A DNA stretch of 35,236 nucleotides from Lachnospiraceae bacterium. Its GTDB lineage: Bacteria > Bacillota > Clostridia > Lachnospirales > Lachnospiraceae. Shown here in pieces: positions 17,378-26,961 of this stretch. The stretch lies in the NCBI GenBank assembly GCA_017938315.1, contig JAGBBV010000002.1, forward strand, positions 1 through 35,236, read 5' to 3'. The translations under genes were made by a program, and so were the position numbers. The number at the start of each line of letters is the position of its first letter. Position 1 is the stretch's first letter. Under the pieces are notes generated by a model that worked only from the letters and a program-made list of their open reading frames with translations, was not told the DNA's origin and did not search any database.

Positions 17378-19756
17378 ATGAAAAAGAGGATGAAAAAAAT
17401 TATAACATTTATACTGGCGGGAGCAATGATTGTATCCCTTGCCGGTTGCGGTGGTGGCGGTGCAGACAAGCCACAGGAGATCAAAAAAGATTTTTACTAT
17501 GTACCTGAGAATAGGAAATTGGATATTAACTCAAATTACATAGAAGGCGTAGTTGCAAAAGATGATCAGATTTATATGTATGGTAATTCATGGGATGAAA
17601 AGAGCGGTATCAGCGTAGGCACATTATATTGCTATGATTTAGTGAATGATACCATAAAAGAAATACCCTTTAAAACAGACGATAATTCATCTGTTTATAA
17701 GATGTTATTAAATAAAGCCGGTAATCTTATGATGATTTTGCAAAGATATGAAGAGGTGATTTCTGAGGAAAAAATGATAGATGTGGAAGCTTCTGAAGAA
17801 TCGGATGAAATTGTCTATGCACAGGAAGCAGCCGGTGAAGGAGTAGTAGCTGAAACTACCATTGGCGGAGATGATCTTTATACAGAATCAGTAGAGTTTA
17901 ATCATTACATAGAACTGATTGAAGTTTCAACGGCAGATGGATCTGTAATGAATAGTGTAGATATTACAGCTGTTTTTGGGAACAACCAAGATTTCTATCC
18001 TCAATATGTTGCTACGGATGCCAATGAAAATATTTATATCAGTGATGGAAATTCCTGTATTTATGTGATAGATGCAGGGGGAAATAAACTGGCAGAAATT
18101 ACATTAGATGATTGGGTGGACGGGATGTTTTCTTCGAAAGAAGGAGACATTTATATAAAGATGTGGGGTGCAGAAGGCGAGGAAATCCGGCCCCTTGATC
18201 TTAACAGCAAAAAAATTGGTAATGCTATAAGTGCAAAGGGACTTTTAGAGCGTAGCAATCATTATAATCAGAGATACTATGAAGGAATGGAAAGCAGCCT
18301 TTTAGTGAGTGATTCAACAGGCCTGTTTACATATGATTTTACGACAGATGTTGCAAATGACATGTTTGATTGGCTTGATGTGGACATTAACAGTGATGAT
18401 GTAAGTGAGGCAGGTCAGATGTCCGATGGAAGATATTGGGCGCTTCTACATGATTATATGGGTGATGAAGCGGAATATTATATAGCAATCATGAAAAAAA
18501 CACCGGCATCAGAAGTGGTAATCAAGGAAGAACTTGTATACGGGACAATATGGACAAGTCAGGAGATACGTAAGAATATCATTGATTTTAATAAAACAAG
18601 TGATAAATACCGTATTACGGTAAAAGAATATCAGACAGATGATTATACAAGCGGAATTGCTCAGTTTAACAATGATCTTGCCAGCGGTAATTGTCCGGAT
18701 ATTATTAATTTGAGTAACCTAGACTTTGCAAGATATGCGAGCAAAGGTGTATTTGAAGACTTATATCCATATATGGAAAAAGATGGAATTCAAAAGGAAG
18801 ATTATGTGGAAAATGTACTGACAGCATATGAAATGAGTGGAAAGTTGTATGGTATCATACCACAGTTTTATATTCATTCTGCAGCAGTGAAATCTTCTAT
18901 AGCAGGGGACAGGACCGGATGGACGGTAAAGGAAATGCTTGAAGTTGCCAAGGAGAGCGGTATTGAAAATATATTCCAATATGGTAGCCGCATGAGTGTA
19001 TTCTATTACTGTATTTATAATAATATGGATGAATATATTGACTGGGAAACAGGAGAGTGCTTCTTTAACGGAGAAGACTTTATCAATGTTTTGGAATTTG
19101 CAGCACAGTTTCCTGAAGAGCCGGATTATTCGGATGAAGAAAGTATATCATCCAAGATACATGAAAACAAAGTGTTACTGTTAGAAACATCCGTAAGTTC
19201 TGTGCAGGAATATCAGATGATGAGTGGAATGTTTGGTGAAGAAATTACCTTTATCGGATACCCTAACAGTGAAGGAAAAGGGAATTTAATCCAGCCCACA
19301 AATGAGTGTATTGCCATAGCAGCGAAATCAGAAAAGAAAGAAGCGGCGTGGGAGTTTGTTAAAGGCTTCATGTCCGATGAATACCAGGATGGGCTAGTTA
19401 GTGAACATGCAAACTGGGGATTTCCGCTTAAGAAGTCCGCACTGGAAAAGCAGTTTGAAATGGACATGACACCAAGTTATTATGAAGACATGGATGGAAA
19501 ACAGGTAGAAAGCCCTAAGACATCATGGGGATATGATGATTTCCAGATTGACATTTATGCAGCCAAAAAGGAGGAAGTGGATGCAGTAAGGAAAGTGATT
19601 GCATCTGCTGAAAGGACGGCTACCTCCATTAACGAAGAGCTGGCTACTATCATTACAGAAGAGACGGATGCATATTTTAAAGGGCAAAAGTCTGCGAAGG
19701 AAACAGCCGATATTATACAAAACAGAATTCAAATTTATGTAAATGAAAATTCATAA
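17378..19756 (+). CDS. Substrate-binding lipoprotein of an ABC importer, with propeller-like N-terminal half
   Basis: Extracellular binding protein, 792 residues from the ATG at 17378; I prefer it to the one at 17366 because GAGG (17368-17371) lies six bases upstream and the signal peptide starts cleanly as MKKRMKKI. Lipobox LAGC puts the lipid-modified cysteine at residue 24. Residues about 40-375 are rich in short beta blades (ANENIYISDGN, KEGDIYIKMWG, SDGRYWALLHD) resembling a beta-propeller. Residues about 380-760 are a type I sugar-family binding domain with PDIINLSN, KGVFEDLYPYME, GKLYGIIPQF and AAWEFVKGF. About 800 residues is nearly twice a normal sugar-binding protein. The C-terminus (AYFKGQKSAKETADIIQNR) closely matches the second binding protein downstream. 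It precedes the two permeases and presumably delivers to them; substrate unknown. Confidence 0.85.
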   Translation: MKKRMKKIITFILAGAMIVSLAGCGGGGADKPQEIKKDFYYVPENRKLDINSNYIEGVVAKDDQIYMYGNSWDEKSGISVGTLYCYDLVNDTIKEIPFKTDDNSSVYKMLLNKAGNLMMILQRYEEVISEEKMIDVEASEESDEIVYAQEAAGEGVVAETTIGGDDLYTESVEFNHYIELIEVSTADGSVMNSVDITAVFGNNQDFYPQYVATDANENIYISDGNSCIYVIDAGGNKLAEITLDDWVDGMFSSKEGDIYIKMWGAEGEEIRPLDLNSKKIGNAISAKGLLERSNHYNQRYYEGMESSLLVSDSTGLFTYDFTTDVANDMFDWLDVDINSDDVSEAGQMSDGRYWALLHDYMGDEAEYYIAIMKKTPASEVVIKEELVYGTIWTSQEIRKNIIDFNKTSDKYRITVKEYQTDDYTSGIAQFNNDLASGNCPDIINLSNLDFARYASKGVFEDLYPYMEKDGIQKEDYVENVLTAYEMSGKLYGIIPQFYIHSAAVKSSIAGDRTGWTVKEMLEVAKESGIENIFQYGSRMSVFYYCIYNNMDEYIDWETGECFFNGEDFINVLEFAAQFPEEPDYSDEESISSKIHENKVLLLETSVSSVQEYQMMSGMFGEEITFIGYPNSEGKGNLIQPTNECIAIAAKSEKKEAAWEFVKGFMSDEYQDGLVSEHANWGFPLKKSALEKQFEMDMTPSYYEDMDGKQVESPKTSWGYDDFQIDIYAAKKEEVDAVRKVIASAERTATSINEELATIITEETDAYFKGQKSAKETADIIQNRIQIYVNENS

Positions 19757-19792
19757 ATAAGGTGGTAAAGAACCGGGAAAGAGAGTTTGAAA

Positions 19793-20725
19793 ATGTGCTC
19801 ATTTAAAAGAAAAAATTTAAATAAGCATAAAGGCGGAAAAAGGGTAAAGACAACAGTATCCAAACAAGGCAAAAGAGGGAAAGTAATCTCATGGGGATTT
19901 CTTTCCCCAAGCCTTTTGGGCGTACTGTTATTTTTCGTGTTGCCTTTTTTTGTGGTAATCTATTATTCCATGGTTGATAATCCAATCAACAATCAATTCG
20001 TGTTCTTTGAAAATTTTGTCCGGGTTTTTAATAACATGGCATTTAAGCAAGCAGCATATAATACCTTCCGTTTTTCCCTTGTGGCAGTACCCCTTGCTGT
20101 GCTACTGTCTCTTTTGCTGGCCATGATGCTTGACAGTAAGATTCCTTTTAGGAGCCAGTTCCGCACTTTCTTTTTAAGCCCTATGATGGTCCCTATTGCA
20201 TCAGTTGTGCTGATTTGGCAGGTGCTGTTTCATTACAATGGTATTGTGAATGATGCCCTCAGTATTTTGGGAACCGGAAAAACAGATTGGCTGAAATCAG
20301 CCCATGCCCAGATAGTGATAGTGATTTTGTTTTTGTGGAAGAACTTAGGATACAATATGATTCTTTTTATGGCAGCATTATCCAGTATTCCTAAAGATAT
20401 TCTGGATGTGGCAGTGCTTGAAAGCGCAAGTGCAAGGCAGATTTTCTGGCATATCAAGGTCAGATATATTTCTTCCACAATTTTATTTGTAACGATAATG
20501 TCATTAATTAATTCCTTTAAGGTTTTTAGAGAAATCTACCTGTTAACAGGGAATTATCCATATGATACAATATACATGATGCAACATTTTATGAATAATG
20601 CATTTACGCAGCTGGATTATCAGAAATTATCAGCGGCAGCAATTATGATGTCGATTGTGATGGTAATAATAATCGGTATCCTGTTCCTTGTCGAGAATTA
20701 TTTCGGAAAGGATATGGAAGAATGA
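19793..20725 (+). CDS. Sugar-type ABC permease 1 (MalF/UgpA-like)
   Basis: Integral membrane protein with six hydrophobic segments; the first is SPSLLGVLLFFVLPFFVVIYY and the last ends GILFLVENYFG. I chose ATG 19793 (310 residues) because GAAAGAGAG ends seven bases upstream; the in-frame TTG at 19787 is only one base from it. The cytoplasmic coupling loop reads LDVAVLESASARQIFWHIKVRYIS, divergent from the usual EAAxxDGAxxxQxFxxIxLP: Glu-Ser replaces Asp-Gly and the proline is missing. The permease 2 start overlaps its stop (ATGA), so the two are made together and should pair as a heterodimer. No ATPase gene is in the operon, so a shared MsmK/UgpC-type ATPase elsewhere is needed. Confidence 0.88.
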   Translation: MCSFKRKNLNKHKGGKRVKTTVSKQGKRGKVISWGFLSPSLLGVLLFFVLPFFVVIYYSMVDNPINNQFVFFENFVRVFNNMAFKQAAYNTFRFSLVAVPLAVLLSLLLAMMLDSKIPFRSQFRTFFLSPMMVPIASVVLIWQVLFHYNGIVNDALSILGTGKTDWLKSAHAQIVIVILFLWKNLGYNMILFMAALSSIPKDILDVAVLESASARQIFWHIKVRYISSTILFVTIMSLINSFKVFREIYLLTGNYPYDTIYMMQHFMNNAFTQLDYQKLSAAAIMMSIVMVIIIGILFLVENYFGKDMEE

Positions 20726-21648
20726 AGACAGATACAGCAATTTATATAAAAAGAACAAAGAAAAAACGTCGCAGACAGTTTGTGAAAGTGCTGATAGCAA
20801 CCATGATAGCAGCTATATTTGCCACACTGTTTTTAATGCCGATTATTCTAACGATTACCAACTCTTTTATGTCAGCTTCAGAAATATCGGCTAATTACGG
20901 GCAGGTATTTGCTACCACCGATACCGGAGGGAAAACGTTCATAGCAGAAAGAGTAAACTTAAAATTTATTCCTGATATGGTATCTTTCAGCCAGTATATT
21001 ACGGTCTTACTTAAGAGTCCGGATTATTTGTTTAAATTTTGGAATTCTGTGATATTGGTGGTGCCTATTGTGGCATTTCAAATATTTGTTGCAGCAGGTG
21101 CATCTTATGGTTTTACAAGATGTCAGGGCAGAATCAAAGAAATGATTTTTTTTATTTATATTATTTTGATGCTGATGCCTTATCAGGTAACCCTTGTACC
21201 TAATTATTTGGTATCGGATTGGCTTCATATATTAGACACAAGATGGGCCATATGGCTTCCGGGTATATTTTCACCATTTGCAGTGTTTTTGCTTACAAAA
21301 TATATGAGACGTATTCCCACAGCGATGATAGAGGCTGCCCAAATAGACGGTGCAGGTGAATGGCAAATTTTTAAGAGTATTTGTATGCCCCTTTGTAAAA
21401 GTGCCATTACATCTATTGCGATTTTAATCTTTATTGATTATTGGAATATGGTGGAACAACCGCTAATTTTGATGTCAGATGTGGAGATGCATCCTCTTTC
21501 TGTTTTTTTATCTAAGATTAACGAAGGAGAAGTGGGACTTGCATTTGCAGTTGCAACCATCTATATGGTGCCTCCACTTTTAATATTTTTATACGGAGAA
21601 GATTACCTGGTGGAGGGAATTACTTATCAGGGCGGAATAAAAGGTTAG
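20722..21648 (+). CDS. Sugar-type ABC permease 2 (MalG/UgpE-like)
   Basis: Integral membrane protein of 308 residues with six hydrophobic segments; a soluble loop of about 60 residues follows the first. The coupling loop EAAQIDGAGEWQIFKSICMPLCKSAI is the canonical carbohydrate-permease EAA motif, so an MsmK-type ATPase can be expected to dock here. It begins within the stop of permease 1 and ends 14 bases before the adaptor gene. Substrate cannot be told from sequence; family membership suggests an oligosaccharide or other polyol-like solute. Confidence 0.93.
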   Translation: MKTDTAIYIKRTKKKRRRQFVKVLIATMIAAIFATLFLMPIILTITNSFMSASEISANYGQVFATTDTGGKTFIAERVNLKFIPDMVSFSQYITVLLKSPDYLFKFWNSVILVVPIVAFQIFVAAGASYGFTRCQGRIKEMIFFIYIILMLMPYQVTLVPNYLVSDWLHILDTRWAIWLPGIFSPFAVFLLTKYMRRIPTAMIEAAQIDGAGEWQIFKSICMPLCKSAITSIAILIFIDYWNMVEQPLILMSDVEMHPLSVFLSKINEGEVGLAFAVATIYMVPPLLIFLYGEDYLVEGITYQGGIKG

Positions 21649-21662
21649 GAAAGGAACATACG

Positions 21663-23621
21663 ATGATGAATGAATTATCTTCAAAGAGAAGGGAATGGGT
21701 AAAAAATGCGGCAATTATCTTTTTGTCCGTTATGTTGGTGCTTACGTTCTTTTCTAATACAATTATGAATTATTCTTTGCCGGAAGTAGCTACCGCTTAT
21801 GTGCAGCCGGGAACCATTACTGAAAAGGTCCGCGGAACCGGTAATGTGGAAGCTACTGACCCTTATAATGTCATGACTACGGAGTCCCGTGTGATAGCAA
21901 GTGTAGCAGTCACACAAGGTGATTTTGTGGAAAAGGACCAGGTGATTTATTATCTGGAAGAACAAGAGAGCGAAGAACTGGAAAATGCAAAAGAGGAATT
22001 GGAAGAATTAGAACTGGCATACATGAAAGGTTTGTTTGGCGGTGAAGTTTCTGCGGATGTCATTAACAAGGTGGCAAGCGGAAACGTCAGCAGTTTTGCA
22101 ACCCTGCAGGCAAACGTGACAGACATGCAGACACGCCTTCAGGCTGCAGAGGACCGCGTAAAGGAATGTCAGGATGCATTAAATGCACTTAATTTACAAA
22201 GTTCTATCAGCACCAATGATGCCAGTGTTAGTACAATCCCCAATGAACTGGAAGCGGCGGATGCCACAACAGATTTAGCAAGTGCAAAAGAGTCCTTTGA
22301 AAATAGAAAAGCAGAAAGAATTGCAGAACTGAATGCTGAAATTACTGAGATAAAGAAGCAGATAGCGGATTTGGAAGTTTTGATTGCTAATGGGGAAGGA
22401 ACGATTGGAGACAGTACAGCATCCGATACCACAGATAGTTTGCAGAATGCAATTGACAATACAGATTTAACGACAAAACTGAATACGTTAAATACTAGCG
22501 TATCGGCAACGTTCACATCTCCGGAAGCAGCTTATGAATGGAGTAAAAATGTAGACTGGTCAAGCCTATCAGATGACGGTCAATTGGCTCTTCAAAATTT
22601 TTTGGCCGCATATGCTGATTATCAGAGCAATAAAGAAGCATTAAGCCAAGTAACAGGCATTGTAAGTAACCAGGAAAGCTTGAATAACAAAAAGGCGCAA
22701 TTGGAAAAATTCGAAAGTAAACTGGCAGAAGTAAGTGCCATCACTGTATCTTCAAGTGACAGTGTACAGGACGCACAGGAACGGCTGGATACAGCCAATC
22801 AGAATATTAAAGAAATCACAAGTGCCAATAAGCAATCCTCAGTTGCTTATCAGAATAAGATTTTAAATGCGGAAGCGGCACTGAAAAATGCACAGGCTGT
22901 TTATGACTTGTTAAAAGAAGAACAGGCAACCATGGCTGCAGATATCAATGCGGAGCTGGATTTGTCCAAAACCAATAAAGATATTGCAGAAAAGAAAGAG
23001 GAAATTGCAAAACTGGAAGAAAAAGCCATGGGAGCGAGCATTAAAGCCCCGGTGAGCGGTACGGTAACATCCCTTGCCTATGTGGCAGGAGAAACTACCA
23101 AGCCGGAACAGGCTGCAGCAGTGATCCAGATAGAAGGAAAAGGCTTTACGGTAAGTTTTGCAGTCACCAACGAACAGGCAAAAAAAGTAAAAGTCGGTGA
23201 TATGGCGGAACTGCAAAATGCTTGGTATTATGATGATGTCCAGGCGATTCTTTCAGCAGTAAAACCGGACCCCGAGAGTGCAGGGCAGAAAAAGTTATTG
23301 GTATTTGATGTGACCGGAAGCAGCATTACAGCAGGTCAGACACTGAATTTATCCGTAGGACAAAGAAGCGCAGAATATGAACTTGTGGTGCCAAACAGTG
23401 CAATCAGAGAAGACAGTAACGGTAAGTTTATTTTGATAGTGGAGTCTAAGAGTAGTCCACTGGGTAACCGTTATATGGCTACGAGAGTGGATGTAGAGGT
23501 ACAGGCATCTGATGATAACAATACTGCAATTTCGGCAGGATTATATGGCTATGAATATGTAATAACCACATCCACCAAGCCCATAGAGGCAGGTATGCAG
23601 GTGAGATTAAACGAAACATAA
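21663..23621 (+). CDS. HlyD/MacA-type membrane fusion (adaptor) protein
   Basis: Protein of 652 residues with one N-terminal membrane helix (about 15-35), then VRGTGNVEATDPYNV and VTQGDFVEKDQVIYYLEEQ, the first half of a lipoyl domain. A very long coiled-coil region (about 98-460, many EELEELEL and EIAKLEEK stretches) follows, then the second lipoyl half SIKAPVSGTVTSLAYVAGE and a beta-barrel/membrane-proximal part. Such adaptors normally work with MacB-type ABC permeases. The coiled coil is unusually long for an organism without an outer membrane and contains Ser/Thr/Asp-rich breaks. The gene lies between sugar permeases and a MacB-like fusion gene, 14 and 22 bases away, so it belongs to the operon. 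Ribosome binding site AAGGA is seven bases from the ATG. Confidence 0.85.
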   Translation: MMNELSSKRREWVKNAAIIFLSVMLVLTFFSNTIMNYSLPEVATAYVQPGTITEKVRGTGNVEATDPYNVMTTESRVIASVAVTQGDFVEKDQVIYYLEEQESEELENAKEELEELELAYMKGLFGGEVSADVINKVASGNVSSFATLQANVTDMQTRLQAAEDRVKECQDALNALNLQSSISTNDASVSTIPNELEAADATTDLASAKESFENRKAERIAELNAEITEIKKQIADLEVLIANGEGTIGDSTASDTTDSLQNAIDNTDLTTKLNTLNTSVSATFTSPEAAYEWSKNVDWSSLSDDGQLALQNFLAAYADYQSNKEALSQVTGIVSNQESLNNKKAQLEKFESKLAEVSAITVSSSDSVQDAQERLDTANQNIKEITSANKQSSVAYQNKILNAEAALKNAQAVYDLLKEEQATMAADINAELDLSKTNKDIAEKKEEIAKLEEKAMGASIKAPVSGTVTSLAYVAGETTKPEQAAAVIQIEGKGFTVSFAVTNEQAKKVKVGDMAELQNAWYYDDVQAILSAVKPDPESAGQKKLLVFDVTGSSITAGQTLNLSVGQRSAEYELVVPNSAIREDSNGKFILIVESKSSPLGNRYMATRVDVEVQASDDNNTAISAGLYGYEYVITTSTKPIEAGMQVRLNET

Positions 23622-23643
23622 CAGAAAGGATGGTAAAGTCATA

Positions 23644-26600
23644 GTGGCAAAAATAATTGATTTTTGGAATCATTTATCCATAAGACAAAAAGTATTGTCA
23701 CTGATGACAATCATCTGTCTGATTATTTTTATCATAATCACTTCCATCAGTAATCATATGATTGCAGGATTAAGTGACCAGCAGGCAGCTAAACGCTGGG
23801 ATAAAGATAACGGCTCCTCACAGGTAAGCGTTTTCGTAGCCGGTGATGTAAGCATTGACGAACTTAAAATTAAAAATTTTCAGATGCAGCTTGAAGCAGC
23901 CTTAAAGGAAGCAGCAATCACAGCAGACAATGCCAATGGAAGACTGTATGTTGATGCCTACAGTTCACAAGGGGAGGTTACTATAAACGGCTCCCAATCA
24001 AATATGGATACAAAAGCAATGGGAATTGGCGGAGACTTCTTTTTATTTCATCCGGTGAAATTGGTTGATGGCAGTTACTTTTCAGGAAATGATTTGATGA
24101 AGGATTTTATTCTCCTTGATGAAGAGGCCGCATGGAGGCTTTTTGGTTCAAACGATATTGCAGGTATGAATGTTACCATCAGTGGAATTCCCCATTATAT
24201 AGCCGGAGTATATGAAAAAGAAGAAGGACGTTTTCAGGAAGCTGCCGGATTAAATGAAAGCGTTGTGTTTTTATCCCACGAAAGTCTGTCGCAATATGGA
24301 AAAGGTGACAGTATCAGTACATACGAACTGATAGCTCCCAATCCTATTAAAAATTTTGTTTATAATACTGTAAAAGAGAAATTCGGACTGCAAGAAAATG
24401 AAATGATAGTAGTAGAGAATTCCTCCAGATATTCATGGGAATCAATCATACCGGTACTGTTTGACTTCGGCATCCGGTCTATGCAAAATACAAAAGTGAG
24501 GTTTCCTTATTGGGAAAATATTGCAAGGGGATATGAGGATGTGAGGGCATTGCTTTTCCTGTTTCAAATGATTTTCCTGATGATTCCAATGGTTATTATT
24601 TGTGCGTTTATCATGGTTAAAGGGAGAAAGTTTATGCGTTCTGCAGGAGAATTTATAAAGAAAAAAATAAGTGTAATGAGTTTCGTTTTATTTTGTGCTA
24701 TTCTTTTAAGCGGATGTGCTACAGATAAAGGGACAGAAACGTCAGCGGCATCATCCAAGGATTATGTATATCGTGTGGAAGAACTGCAGTTAGAGGAAAG
24801 TGGAGAGCAGCAAGGAAAAAGTTTGCTAAAAAAAGGTGACAAGTTATATATGTATAGTTATAACTGGGGAAATGGGGAACCGGATGCACCCTGGATAGAC
24901 TTTTGGGCCTTAAATGCAGACGGAACGGTAAAAGAAAAGACAAAGTTCCCTATTGGTGAAAATGGAAGTTTAAATTCTTTGTGCCCTGATGGAAAAGGAA
25001 ACATTTATGCTGTTAAATATATTTATCCTATGGAACCGGATGAAAACGGAATGTACATAGAGACATATTTCTTGCAGAAAATGACGGAGCAGGGAGATGT
25101 GCTATTTAGTGTTGAATTAAATTCCATGCCGGAATTAGAAGTGATTAATTCGCAGGATTATTTTTATACCGGAGATATGATTTATTCGGATGGTTTTCTA
25201 TATATCAATATTATGGATCAATACGTAAAGTTTGATGAGAATGGTAATTTTGTGAAAATTTTAGAAACCGGCGGAGAAAACGGACTGCAAGGTGGCACAC
25301 TGTTTGCGTTGGAAAATGGGAAAACGGTTGTACTTACCTATGAAGATACAGGTTGCTATGTTGCCTATGTTGATTTGGAAAATGGCGTAACAGAAAATAA
25401 AACAAAATTGCCGGGAACTTCCTATGAATATTCGGTATATGCAGGATATGGATATGATTTATATTTGGTAAATTCTTACGGAGTATATGGATACAATGTT
25501 GGAGATGAAGACAAAACCCAGATTATGAATTATATTGATTCAGATATGGGCATTTATAGTGTGTTTAATGTTGTACCCATTAATGATACCTCCTTTTTAG
25601 CGACCTATGATGATATGGAATCGGGAGATATTTTAGTTGGAAAATTTTCTAAAGTAAATCCGGAAGATGTAAAAGAGAAGGTTAACCTGACATTAGCGTG
25701 TGCAGGCCTTAATTGGGACGTAAGAACAGCTATTGTTAAATTTAATAAGAGTAATGAACAGTATCGTATCAGGATAGAGGATTATTCTTCTTTATATGGG
25801 TCAGAAACAGACTATATGGCAGGAATTAACCGGTTGAATGCAGACATTGTGGCAGGGAAAGTGCCGGATATTTTGTTAATCGATTCGGGAATGCCGGTTG
25901 ACAGCTATATAGCAAAAGGCTTGTTTGAGGATTTAAAGCCATATCTTGAAGCAGATATAGAAATTGACTATAACAGCTTTATGCCCAATATTATAGAGGC
26001 ATATTCCGTAGATGGGAAATTGTATCAATTAATTCCTTCCTTTATGATTAGAACTTTGGTCGCTAAAGCATCCGATGTAGGAGAGGAAAAGGGATGGACA
26101 ATTGATGAGGCAAAGCAGGTTCTTGAGAAAAAACCGGAGGGAACAGAATTTTTGACAAATACAACAAGAGATAATGTACTCAATAATTGTATTGCAACAG
26201 GGGATGAATTTATTGATTGGAAAACAGGTAAGTGTAATTTTGATTCCAAGGAATTTATTTCCCTTCTTGAATTTGTAAAAATTTTTCCGGAAACATATGA
26301 TGAGTCTGTCTATAATGAAGACTATTGGATGAATTACGAGTATATGTGGAGGGAAGGAACGGTACTTTGCCAGGAAGTATATTTATACGATTTCCGCAAT
26401 TATAATTATGTTGAAAAGGGAACTTTTGGTGAGAAAATTACCATGATAGGTTATCCTATGGCAGAGGGAGACGGTGCTTGTATTGTGCCTGACATGCAGC
26501 TTGCCATGTCAGCAAAGTCAAAGAATAAAGACGGTGCTTATGAATTTTTGAGATATTTTTTAACAGATGAATATCAAAATGAAATTAGTTTTGGTCTGCC

Positions 26601-26925
26601 CCTTAGTATGAAGCGCCTGGATGCTATGGCAGAAGAAGCAACGAAAGTACGTACTTATGAAGACGAAAATGGAAATCAAATAGAATCGCCGGAATATTTT
26701 TATATGAATGATATAGAAATAGAAATTCCTCCGATGACAGCAGATGAAGTGAAGAAATTCAAGGAAAATATATGTAGTGTTACCGATGTATATTCCTATA
26801 ATGAAAACTTGAATAAAATTATTGGAGAAGAGACTGCAGCATATTTTGCGGGTCAGAAGAGTGCACAGGATGTTGCTGCCATCATTCAAAGCAGGGTTCA
26901 AATTTATGTAAATGAAAACAGATAA
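23644..26925 (+). CDS. Fusion: truncated MacB/FtsX-type permease plus substrate-binding lipoprotein
   Basis: One open frame of 1093 residues from GTG 23644. Residues 17-40 are a membrane helix. Residues 41-300 are a MacB-type periplasmic core: DFFLFHPVKLVDGSYFSGND, then EEAAWRLFGSNDIAGMNVTISG and IPHYIAGVYE. Residues 302-326 are a second helix ending in basic KGRKF. The usual third and fourth helices of an FtsX-type permease are missing. Instead, residues 331-358 are a lipoprotein signal peptide (MRSAGEFIKKKISVMSF, lipobox LSGC, Cys358), followed by a binding protein paralogous to that at 17378: propeller-like region about 372-675 and binding domain about 680-1093 (KGLFEDLKPYLE, GKLYQLIPSF, FIDWKTGKC). 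The topology works: both soluble parts end up outside. Signal peptidase II could cut it in two. It may have arisen by an in-frame deletion joining two genes. Confidence 0.85.
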   Translation: MAKIIDFWNHLSIRQKVLSLMTIICLIIFIIITSISNHMIAGLSDQQAAKRWDKDNGSSQVSVFVAGDVSIDELKIKNFQMQLEAALKEAAITADNANGRLYVDAYSSQGEVTINGSQSNMDTKAMGIGGDFFLFHPVKLVDGSYFSGNDLMKDFILLDEEAAWRLFGSNDIAGMNVTISGIPHYIAGVYEKEEGRFQEAAGLNESVVFLSHESLSQYGKGDSISTYELIAPNPIKNFVYNTVKEKFGLQENEMIVVENSSRYSWESIIPVLFDFGIRSMQNTKVRFPYWENIARGYEDVRALLFLFQMIFLMIPMVIICAFIMVKGRKFMRSAGEFIKKKISVMSFVLFCAILLSGCATDKGTETSAASSKDYVYRVEELQLEESGEQQGKSLLKKGDKLYMYSYNWGNGEPDAPWIDFWALNADGTVKEKTKFPIGENGSLNSLCPDGKGNIYAVKYIYPMEPDENGMYIETYFLQKMTEQGDVLFSVELNSMPELEVINSQDYFYTGDMIYSDGFLYINIMDQYVKFDENGNFVKILETGGENGLQGGTLFALENGKTVVLTYEDTGCYVAYVDLENGVTENKTKLPGTSYEYSVYAGYGYDLYLVNSYGVYGYNVGDEDKTQIMNYIDSDMGIYSVFNVVPINDTSFLATYDDMESGDILVGKFSKVNPEDVKEKVNLTLACAGLNWDVRTAIVKFNKSNEQYRIRIEDYSSLYGSETDYMAGINRLNADIVAGKVPDILLIDSGMPVDSYIAKGLFEDLKPYLEADIEIDYNSFMPNIIEAYSVDGKLYQLIPSFMIRTLVAKASDVGEEKGWTIDEAKQVLEKKPEGTEFLTNTTRDNVLNNCIATGDEFIDWKTGKCNFDSKEFISLLEFVKIFPETYDESVYNEDYWMNYEYMWREGTVLCQEVYLYDFRNYNYVEKGTFGEKITMIGYPMAEGDGACIVPDMQLAMSAKSKNKDGAYEFLRYFLTDEYQNEISFGLPLSMKRLDAMAEEATKVRTYEDENGNQIESPEYFYMNDIEIEIPPMTADEVKKFKENICSVTDVYSYNENLNKIIGEETAAYFAGQKSAQDVAAIIQSRVQIYVNENR
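24621..24636 (+). promoter_or_regulatory. Internal ribosome binding site and ATG for the lipoprotein half of the fusion
   Basis: AGGGAGAAAG (24621-24630) is followed after three bases by an in-frame ATG (24634-24636, residue 331). Translation from here would give a 763-residue lipoprotein with a normal signal peptide and lipobox cysteine at its residue 28. The site reads like the original start of a separate binding-protein gene kept inside the fusion. Confidence 0.55.
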
Positions 26926-26961
26926 ATTGTTTCACCCTTTTAGGGGAACGGGGGAATACAG

